A stretch of DNA of 64,000 nt from an uncultured Rikenellaceae bacterium (GTDB lineage: Bacteria; Bacteroidota; Bacteroidia; Bacteroidales; Rikenellaceae): positions 1 to 64,000 of the forward strand of contig CALUZO010000007.1 in NCBI GenBank assembly GCA_944325305.1, written 5' to 3'. Both the position numbers and the translations under genes were made by a program. Below the pieces are notes generated by a model, which worked only from the letters and a program-made list of their open reading frames with translations, had not been told where the DNA came from and searched no databases. This document shows positions 1 through 6,614 of this stretch, piece by piece. How positions within the stretch are numbered: the first letter of the stretch is position 1; each line of letters opens with the position of its first letter.

Positions 1-129
1 ATGTAAAGAGTATGGGGTCGGAACATATTACACGGTCTCGAAGACCAATGAAAACTCGGACTTATTCCATACTCTGATGTCTTAATTACTCAAATTTATA
101 ATGATTAAAGTGAATATACAATGTAAACA

Positions 130-978
130 TTACATTATTTTTTCATGTTTCACAACGATTTCGCCTCTCGTTCCGAAGTTGTCGCTCGACTCCTTAGGAG
201 GACGGCTATAAGGTGTCCCCTTTTCATAATCGTCAATAGTGTAATGCTCACCTTCCGGCAGGGCTAACTCTTGCTTCTGCCACAGTATGAAGTGTCCTGT
301 TGGGTCTATGCAGTAATAGTCGAAATAAAGCCTTGCGGGAATGCTGTCGAAATCTTCTTTGTATTCTTTTTCTATGTAATAATGAAAATACAGATTCTCT
401 TCAGGCTTCAAGTGCGCTGTTTTTATGCAGAATCGATAAGGCGCACCGCTCAGAACCCCTTCGACACTGTCCCTGTCATACAGCTCGAACTCCTTTGCAA
501 TGACTGTTTTGCTAATTGTTTTAGAGGTAAAATTAGACTGATACTCTACCTCCAATTGGTCAATCAGATCTCCATCCTTGTCAATTGTAACCAAAATCTC
601 CTTGATATTTCCATTACAATGTGTCGATAGAAGTCCAATGTAGTAATCGCCTTCCAGAGGCTCGAATTTCCGGCTCAAGAAGACTCCTCCGTTGGAGCTG
701 TGATCAATAGTGCAACTGTTCTCCCACGGATCGGTGAGCCAGAAATTTTTCCAAAGGTCGATATTCAACTTCCCGTCCCATAATTCATACTGGACAGGTG
801 TTAACCTTCCGGTTTCTACAAAAGACTGATCTTTATTTTTCGTTCCTTTGGGTGGGTATGGTAGTGGCCATACTTTTGGAGATTTAGATTTGCTCATCAG
901 ATCTGCGATCTGTTTCTGAGCCTGAGCCATAGTGCCTATGGACAATATTCCTAATAAAACTAAAAATGCTTTTCTCAT
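130..978 (-). CDS. Secreted protein of unknown function
   Basis: A 282-residue protein that I do not recognise. Residues 1-20 form a clear Sec signal peptide (short basic start, hydrophobic core, cleavage after AQA), so it is exported to the periplasm or beyond. No lipobox cysteine is present. The mature part is rich in aromatic and acidic residues, has no further membrane segment and shows no catalytic motif I can name. It is the last of three same-strand genes, 131 bases downstream of the Tyr/Gly-rich cysteine-peptidase-like gene, and a GC-rich hairpin lies between the two. That position would suit a partner or inhibitor of the peptidase-like protein, but this is inference from adjacency only. 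Confidence 0.7.
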   Translation of the reverse strand: MRKAFLVLLGILSIGTMAQAQKQIADLMSKSKSPKVWPLPYPPKGTKNKDQSFVETGRLTPVQYELWDGKLNIDLWKNFWLTDPWENSCTIDHSSNGGVFLSRKFEPLEGDYYIGLLSTHCNGNIKEILVTIDKDGDLIDQLEVEYQSNFTSKTISKTVIAKEFELYDRDSVEGVLSGAPYRFCIKTAHLKPEENLYFHYYIEKEYKEDFDSIPARLYFDYYCIDPTGHFILWQKQELALPEGEHYTIDDYEKGTPYSRPPKESSDNFGTRGEIVVKHEKIM

Positions 979-1027
979 ACCATTTTAATAATTTGGCCGA
1001 ACAAAGATAATACCGGTTTCAAACGAT

Positions 1028-1052
1028 AACCGCCGCCTGTTAGGCGGCGGTT
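1028..1052 (-). terminator. GC-rich hairpin after the Tyr/Gly-rich gene
   Basis: A perfect 11-bp inverted repeat (1028-1038 with 1042-1052) has a 3-base loop. It sits 57 bases past the stop of the 1110-2216 gene. No long T-run follows on the minus strand, so it may be only a partial terminator or an mRNA-stabilising hairpin. Confidence 0.5.
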
Positions 1053-1109
1053 GCACACGTACAGATATTGTTTAATTGTTCGAGATATTAAAAACCGTAT
1101 AACTCTTGA

Positions 1110-2216
1110 TTACAGATCCCACTGTGCAATAGTCCCTTCGTAATTTCCGTCATTTGGTCTGACTTGTGTTACGGTATATGTGAGCTTATCGTCATAAGCA
1201 GTTTTGCCACGAAAAGTGGGACCTCCCTCTGCGTTTGGATCGTATATTAATCTGTTTTGACTATTTACCCCTAGACTGACATCACTTGTTCCGCAGTCCG
1301 TAAATATGTACTCATAACAGCCTGTTTCGCTGTTGTATTCCCGATCGGTAATATTGATGAAATGGTCTGTCGTACCTTCGTTTACTCCATGATTCAGCTC
1401 GTAATTGACTCCCACCATTATTACCTTGCCGTTATCCAGATGCCTGTTTATGGCATCTATGGCATTTTGATAGTTGGTCGCAGGATCATCACCGTAATAT
1501 ACTAATTCAGTATTATTTTCACTACTTTCCTCAATCATTAATTGATATACATGCGCCGGAGAACCTTCTCCGCACCCGTAATTACGCTGAATTTCTTTGG
1601 CCAGTTCATTACAATTGGCTCCATTATACCATGGCACAAAATTATCTGGATCTGAAAGATGGACATCTGGAAGGATATTTGTTTCATTACCATTGTCGTC
1701 ATCGGGTTCCACGTTGCCGTTTCCGTGATCAGTCCCTTCATTATAGCCATAATCGTAGCCATAATCGTAGCCGTAGTTATAACCATAACCATACTCGTTC
1801 TCGCCCTCACCGTATCCGTAATCTCCGTAGGCATAATATTGTTCGTCGTTTTCGTCTTCTCCACTGCCGTATCCTCCGTACGGATCGCCGTATTGATCGC
1901 CGTAAGGGTATACATAAGTGTTGTAATGACCAGCGTTAGCATACCCGTCGCCATCCCAGTCGACATATCCGTATCCGTCGCCTGTCGGGAAAACATATCC
2001 CCAGTATTTATCGTTTTCACAATAGAGACATTCGACGTATCCCGTGTATGACCCGTACGGGCCGTATATGGTTTTGTATACGTAATGCGGTATATGCTCT
2101 TTTTGCTGCAACCATCCGTTGTAGCCTCCGTCTGACCCGTAACCTCCGTCGTTCATGGCCTGACACAGCATGTTGCATCCGAAATCATTGAAGTTGAAAA
2201 TAGGATTTGTTTTCAT
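1110..2216 (-). CDS. Tyr/Gly-repeat protein with C-terminal papain-like cysteine-peptidase domain
   Basis: A 368-residue protein without a signal peptide or membrane segment. Residues 1-100 are Gly/Tyr/Asp-rich with scattered cysteines (C14, C18, C63, C66). Residues 127-159 are a low-complexity Tyr-Gly run built from YGY-type units, followed by an acidic Asp/Asn linker to about residue 190. Residues 195-368 look like a compact domain. C202 sits in an NCNEL context at the start of a predicted helix, H285 lies in a TTDHFINI strand, and D307 lies in FTDCGT. This Cys-His-Asp order and spacing is what papain-like, C39-like or NlpC-like folds show; the assignment rests on motif pattern only. Adjacent genes are a glycosyltransferase upstream and a secreted protein downstream. 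The substrate is unknown. It could be a secreted effector, a surface protein or a self-processing protein. Confidence 0.6.
   Translation of the reverse strand: MKTNPIFNFNDFGCNMLCQAMNDGGYGSDGGYNGWLQQKEHIPHYVYKTIYGPYGSYTGYVECLYCENDKYWGYVFPTGDGYGYVDWDGDGYANAGHYNTYVYPYGDQYGDPYGGYGSGEDENDEQYYAYGDYGYGEGENEYGYGYNYGYDYGYDYGYNEGTDHGNGNVEPDDDNGNETNILPDVHLSDPDNFVPWYNGANCNELAKEIQRNYGCGEGSPAHVYQLMIEESSENNTELVYYGDDPATNYQNAIDAINRHLDNGKVIMVGVNYELNHGVNEGTTDHFINITDREYNSETGCYEYIFTDCGTSDVSLGVNSQNRLIYDPNAEGGPTFRGKTAYDDKLTYTVTQVRPNDGNYEGTIAQWDL
1740..1838 (-). repeat. Degenerate 6/12-base repeat encoding a Tyr-Gly run
   Basis: The DNA encoding residues 127-159 of the Tyr/Gly-rich protein is made of near-identical short units alternating TAC/TAT, GGC/GGT and GAT codons. 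The most regular part is about 1743-1796, where a 12-base unit recurs almost exactly. Such a tract is prone to length change by slippage or recombination. Confidence 0.65.
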
Positions 2217-2376
2217 GACTGTAATTTTTGGTTTTAATAATAATTTGAGTTGTTACTTATCTGCCATGTTCATCTCGTGTATTCCGGCCGGGCATACAAA
2301 TCGGACACAGCGCGATAAGCACCCTGTGACATGTGTCAAACAGATATCGCTGTTTTTGTCGTGTCTGCAGGGAGAT

Positions 2377-2406
2377 ATTGTCCGGTCTTCCGGACAACCG
2401 GACAAT
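2377..2406 (-). terminator. Hairpin with alternative pairing after the GT4 gene
   Basis: A 9-bp inverted repeat (2377-2385 with 2398-2406) lies 19-48 bases past the glycosyltransferase stop. The left arm can also pair with an internal copy at 2390-2397, so two mutually exclusive stems are possible. The tail is not T-rich. Confidence 0.4.
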
Positions 2407-2424
2407 GGCTTGGCTGTGCGAGGT

Positions 2425-3708
2425 TTATCTATTCAACAGCTCCTCGTACAGTTTTTTGTATTGATTGGCAATGATCTTGATGTCGTATGTCGTTTCGACC
2501 TTTTTACGGGCATTAGCAGATAAGAATTGTAACCTTTTATCGTCTGCGAGAACCCACTCGATACCTGCCGCGAGATCATAGGAATCGGCATAATTTGCAA
2601 TATAGCCGTTTATCTTGTGGTCTACCATGTCTTCGGGGCCTATATTGCGGAATGTAACTACCGGTGTACCGCAGGCCATGGCTTCGGTGACGGTTTGCCC
2701 GAACGGCTCCTCAAGCGAAGGTACGATCATGACATCGGCCGCTGAATATGCCGTGCGTTGTTTATGTTTGTCGTTTATGTATCCCAGTCCTGTCGTTGGA
2801 ATATCATCGAACTTCGTACTACTCGATCCGCCTCCGAACAAGACCATGTGATATTCGTTCCGGTGATTCTCGGCCAGTTTAGCCATCGCCTTTTTTAAGA
2901 GATGTAGCCCCTTTCGTCGGTCCCTGACATCGCATGAACCGAAAAGAATGACTTTCTTATCTTTTGGGATGCCGAGCGCTTCACGTGCGGCTGTCTTGTC
3001 TTCGGGATAAAATAACTGAAGTTCGAGGCCATTGGGTATTACGACTATCCTACGCTCTTTTGTCAACGGACTTGCCTTGACGAGTCTTTCCATGGCTTTG
3101 GTCGGAACCACTATCGTAAGGTCGATGTTGTTATAGGCAGCCTGCTTACGCAGCCAGTTGGTGCGGGACAAATCATTTTCCAGGGATGAATGCAGTCTTG
3201 GACATTTTCCGCATCCATCCTTATAGCGTTCGCATTTTCCGACGAAATAACAGCCTCCCGTAACGGCAAGGCACTCTGCCAAACGCCAGATAACAGGTCT
3301 GTCGGTTATTTTACCTATGTCCTCGACGCTTACAAAGTTGTCACTCACCCAGTGTATTTGGACTATCTGAGGATCGAACATGTCGATATATTGACGTATA
3401 TCTATACCGCTGATAGCCGAATCGAATTTCATATTGTTTGCAGGAAACATATTGTAATGAGGATTCCATTTATGACCACGGGGAGATCTGACTAAGAATA
3501 TATTGTCAGACTTGTTGTATTCGGCGCAATTCACACGCATAGACAGCATCTTTGAATTGATGCCGATAGAGCGAAGTCCACGATGTATGCGGTTTGCCGC
3601 AATGGACATGCCGCCGTTGTGTGCATAAGTACTGAGGTAAAGGACGTCGGTCTTGGTACTGGTAGTCCCATGAAAAACGTTGTCGGATTTAGAAGAATTT
3701 GCAGCCAT
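2425..3708 (-). CDS. Glycosyltransferase family 4 (WcaC-like, cysteine-cluster type)
   Basis: A 427-residue cytoplasmic or peripheral glycosyltransferase of GT-B fold. The N-terminal half has the donor-independent Rossmann region. Around residues 150-170 a CxxxGKCxxYxxGCGxCP cluster typical of colanic-acid WcaC-like and Bacteroides GT4 proteins is present. The C-terminal half carries the retaining GT4 signature SLEEPFGQTVTEAMACGTPV, with the E-x7-E pair that contacts the nucleotide-sugar. It transfers a sugar from an activated donor onto a glycan or lipid acceptor; neither sugar nor acceptor can be read from the sequence. No other polysaccharide genes are nearby, so it is not in a capsule or O-antigen cluster within this window. 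It is the first gene of the minus-strand trio and may glycosylate one of its neighbours, which is speculative. Confidence 0.85.
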   Translation of the reverse strand: MAANSSKSDNVFHGTTSTKTDVLYLSTYAHNGGMSIAANRIHRGLRSIGINSKMLSMRVNCAEYNKSDNIFLVRSPRGHKWNPHYNMFPANNMKFDSAISGIDIRQYIDMFDPQIVQIHWVSDNFVSVEDIGKITDRPVIWRLAECLAVTGGCYFVGKCERYKDGCGKCPRLHSSLENDLSRTNWLRKQAAYNNIDLTIVVPTKAMERLVKASPLTKERRIVVIPNGLELQLFYPEDKTAAREALGIPKDKKVILFGSCDVRDRRKGLHLLKKAMAKLAENHRNEYHMVLFGGGSSSTKFDDIPTTGLGYINDKHKQRTAYSAADVMIVPSLEEPFGQTVTEAMACGTPVVTFRNIGPEDMVDHKINGYIANYADSYDLAAGIEWVLADDKRLQFLSANARKKVETTYDIKIIANQYKKLYEELLNR

Positions 3709-4615
3709 ATTTAGTATGTTTTTAGAGTTGTTACAAGCCGCATTATTGCGGCCTTCCGTATGGCAAAACTACGGAACGATTTACGTTAATAAACATTTTT
3801 CGAGCGGTTGTTTTTGACATAAACTTTTTGACAAACAGCATGTTACGGTTTGGGGTGTTGAGATATGGCACTGTGCCGGCTGTAAAAAAACTCCATTAAG
3901 GAGGTTGTGATATGAAATCTGTTTATGTGTATGGCATCGGCTGCATGTCAATATCGAGCCACTGCATGATCGTGCATCCAATGGCTGTGTTTACCGATTG
4001 TATTTTTCGTTAAAACGGTCTATTCCCGTCGATAACAGGGGCAGTTTCAGAGACAGCGCTTTGTCTGATGACAGTCGAAATTTGGTTCGATCGGAAATAG
4101 CCTGTCGTAATTCAGATCGGATTTCGTTGTGAAGGATCGTATCATTTTGTGAGTTGCGTCCGAATCTAAAATTCGGAACTCTATATGGAATGTCCGGCTT
4201 GACAAGTTGTAGATAAACTGAATAGTGCTGTCTCAAAGCGTATTTGCACAGTTAGTTCCGTTTTCTTTGCTTTGCGCACTTTAGTCTACACTCTTCCATT
4301 TTGCCTTGGACATCTTCGATGATATCAAAATCATCTGTCGGGGAGGTAATCGATGCAAAGGCATAAAAGACTATTTTTCAATCTCATGGGAATAATATAA
4401 ATATTCTCGCCGTAAAGTAGCTGTATAAGTATATAATTGCCAATCTCATATCCTTTCCGCACATCTCTTTTTAATGGCATGGGAATTGCATAATTTGTAT
4501 GTGTCCGGAGGATATGAATTGCATGGGCATCCCTCACTGATGAGAATATGAATTTTTAATATAGGTTAATAATCTGTATATCATAATTATAAGTTTATCT
4601 AAAATAAATCTGTTT
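3709..4615. other. 907-base gene-poor region
   Basis: No convincing gene is seen. Three minus-strand open frames of 66-81 codons (3781-3981, 3991-4236, 4331-4537) have no recognisable domain, no clear start context and mixed codon use. The stretch near 3991-4130 reads somewhat protein-like and could be a decayed remnant. The final 100 bases before 4616 are AT-rich and presumably hold the promoter of the fimbrial-type lipoprotein gene. Confidence 0.5.
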
Positions 4616-5590
4616 ATGAAAAAAATTATTCTGGGAATTATAAGTTCTTTTTTGATTTTTGCGTCATGCTCGAAAGACGATTCTGATTGCAGTGTGACTC
4701 AACCGGAAGCGGTGCCTGCGCCTGCACTGATAACTCCGCGTATAGATGTGAGAATGGCAGATCCGTTGAACCAAAGTGCGTTTACAGGTGTGCTGGAGGT
4801 CTATCCATGTACAGGAGAATCTTCGATCTATTACGGAAATTATGTCAATGGAAAACTCTCGGTTTTCAGCGGTTATTATACGATAGTTAATGGGGTGGTG
4901 TCGGGTGAGTATAACCGAGAACTGCATCTTCCGACAGGCGATTATAACATGGTTTATTGGGGTACTCCTCAATATCAGGATCAGATAGATACGGATCCTC
5001 AGATCGTTTCTCCAGGGCTGATTCAGGGTGCCGATTTGTCGAAGTTGTATTTTTCATTGAGATCTATCGGAAATAATCTCTATTCTCCTGTCTTCGATTT
5101 GGTGTATGCCGTTAAATCGGCTCATATTGGTACGGATGCATTGCAAGCTGCTTTGACCCGTATAAGTGCAGGATTGAAACTCAATGTGAAGCAGACCGAT
5201 GGCAGTCCGTTTATTTCGGAGATTGCCAGTTTTAAGGTCAATATAGGCAATATTGCCGAGAAGATTAATTTCTATACTGCCGAGGTGGTAAACATGACTA
5301 AAACAGTTCAATTCGAATTGGAAAGATCTTCTGATGGTATGACATACAGCAATCCGACAGTCATGTTGTTTCCATCCGCTGCGAATCCGCCTCTCGAACT
5401 GTTGATCACCCTGGAAGATGGAACAGAGTATAACCTCACTCAAAATCTGAATTCTACACTGTCTTCCAATACTATGTTGACTCTCAACATAAATGTCGGA
5501 ACGATATTGGCAGATGGCAATCCTGGTGATTTCACTCTTGATGACTGGAACGAAAGCAGTGAAACCATTGATTTCCCAACCGTGAATTAA
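4616..5590 (+). CDS. Lipoprotein, FimB/Mfa2 fimbrial-subunit-like
   Basis: A 324-residue lipoprotein. The signal peptide ends in a lipobox (IFASC, lipidated Cys18), followed by an acidic Ser-Lys-Asp-Asp stretch that often marks surface export in Bacteroidetes. The mature protein is beta-rich. A segment reading LPTGDYNMVYWGTP near residues 105-118 resembles the Leu-Pro-x-Gly-x-Tyr ... Trp-Gly strand of FimB/Mfa2 anchor subunits, which tether fimbrillin shafts to the outer membrane. No fimbrillin shaft gene or other fimbrial subunit is adjacent, so it may be an orphan anchor or a related DUF5119-type lipoprotein. The family call is moderate; the lipoprotein call is strong. Confidence 0.6.
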   Translation: MKKIILGIISSFLIFASCSKDDSDCSVTQPEAVPAPALITPRIDVRMADPLNQSAFTGVLEVYPCTGESSIYYGNYVNGKLSVFSGYYTIVNGVVSGEYNRELHLPTGDYNMVYWGTPQYQDQIDTDPQIVSPGLIQGADLSKLYFSLRSIGNNLYSPVFDLVYAVKSAHIGTDALQAALTRISAGLKLNVKQTDGSPFISEIASFKVNIGNIAEKINFYTAEVVNMTKTVQFELERSSDGMTYSNPTVMLFPSAANPPLELLITLEDGTEYNLTQNLNSTLSSNTMLTLNINVGTILADGNPGDFTLDDWNESSETIDFPTVN

Positions 5591-5700
5591 ATGAGTGTTA
5601 CGGTTGACTTGTGATTGATGTAAATTACGAATTGCAAAGTTTCAGAAGATCGACAGAAGATCCAAGAAAAAGTAGAAGATTTAAATTGTAACAGTCCTTT

Positions 5701-5757
5701 TAGACTCCCACAAATAGAGCTGCTAAAATAAACGGCAGCTCTATTTGTGGGAGTCTA
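5701..5757. terminator. 23-bp perfect hairpin between convergent genes
   Basis: A perfect inverted repeat has arms 5701-5723 and 5735-5757 and an 11-base loop. It lies between the plus-strand lipoprotein gene and the minus-strand DUF4236 pseudogene, and the right arm covers the pseudogene's stop codon (5755-5757). Neither side has a good T-run, so termination activity is inferred from position and stem strength. Confidence 0.6.
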
Positions 5758-6200
5758 TTCATTAAAAAACACATCAACTTGAATTTTGTTCATTGCTTTT
5801 TGAAATTCTTTTGGGGCATCTTCCAGGGATGTCATAATGTATAGTAATAACTTATCACCTATTTCTATTTTTAATTCACCATATTTACAAACAGGAATTT
5901 CTTTCATTTAATGTGTCTGCAAGATCTTTTTTATAATCAGATTTTAATTCTTCGCTTCCTGCTGTATTATAGAAAATAGTATTATCTGGCGTAGAATTAA
6001 ATTTATTAATGTTTGTTTTATTACTCCCGAATTCTTCTCTATAATAAAGTCCGTATCTTCCAGCATGGATATAACTCCGACCAATTAGGTTTTATTCCTA
6101 TTCTGAATCCTGTAATACCAACAGAAACTCCAGTTCCACTTTTTGATAGATTGAATCGAACAGGTCCTGCTTTAACGGATTTTCTAATATACCAACTCAT
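5755..6200 (-). pseudogene. Frameshifted DUF4236 protein
   Basis: From an ATG at 6200 the minus strand encodes MSWYIRKSVKAGPVRFNLSK followed by SGTGVSVGITGFRIG, the characteristic start of DUF4236 proteins. The frame then runs into a stop after IKPNWSELYPCWKIRTLL. A one-base frame change near 6080 restores a family-like continuation SYIHAGRYGLYYREEFGSN. That frame stops after a further 50 or so residues. A third frame opens at 5908 with MKEIPVCKYGELKIEIGDKL and stops at 5755. At least one, and probably two, frameshifts therefore break the gene. The AT content is higher than in neighbouring genes. The function of DUF4236 is unknown; it is common in accessory regions. A sequencing error could mimic the lesions. 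Confidence 0.75.
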
Positions 6201-6245
6201 GATAAATGTTAAAAACACCCAACTTTACATTTTTAGGGTGTAAAA

Positions 6246-6285
6246 AAAAGGTGTAAATCTTGCAACTGCCTGATTTACACCTTTT
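6246..6285 (-). terminator. Intrinsic terminator of tRNA-Ser
   Basis: A perfect 14-bp stem (6246-6259 with 6272-6285), read on the minus strand, is followed by a run of T. It starts 4 bases past the tRNA 3' end. Confidence 0.85.
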
Positions 6286-6289
6286 ATCG

Positions 6290-6376
6290 CGGAGAGACAG
6301 GGATTCGAACCCTGGGTACCCGCGAGGGTACAACGGTTTTCGAGACCGCCCCGATCGACCACTCCGGCATCTCTCC
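6290..6376 (-). tRNA. tRNA-Ser (CGA)
   Basis: An 87-base class II tRNA. The acceptor arms GGAGAGA and TCTCTCC pair perfectly with discriminator G at 6290. The anticodon loop is CTCGAAA (anticodon CGA, reading UCG). A long variable arm and the T-loop GGTTCGAATCC are present. CCA is not encoded. Confidence 0.95.
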
Positions 6377-6614
6377 GTTATTAAAGAACTTGCTCTGTCA
6401 TCTCATGTCATGAAAATGGCATCGAATAACGGCTGCAAATATATGGAAATTATCTGGAATTCTATATAGATGGGCATTTTTTTGTTTCATCTCGAAACTA
6501 TTCATGCTTTGATGCGAGTGGCATTTGCGACTCTTTTGATTGTGAGGCTGTTGCATTGTGGAGTATGAAAGAAGATAAGATTTGCTTATTTTTATATTTT
6601 CATAAACGTTCTAT

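Noticed and set aside
1743..1796. CRISPR-like regular repeats
   Set aside because: The units are adjacent without spacers and lie in frame inside a protein-coding gene.
1631..2051. Plus-strand frames rich in His/Arg/Ser or Val/Ile repeats
   Set aside because: These are the mirror image of the Tyr/Gly codon repeats in the minus-strand gene; the composition follows from the repeat, not from selection.
3991..4236. 81-codon minus-strand frame in the gene-poor region
   Set aside because: No domain and no convincing start; could be a remnant but cannot be supported.
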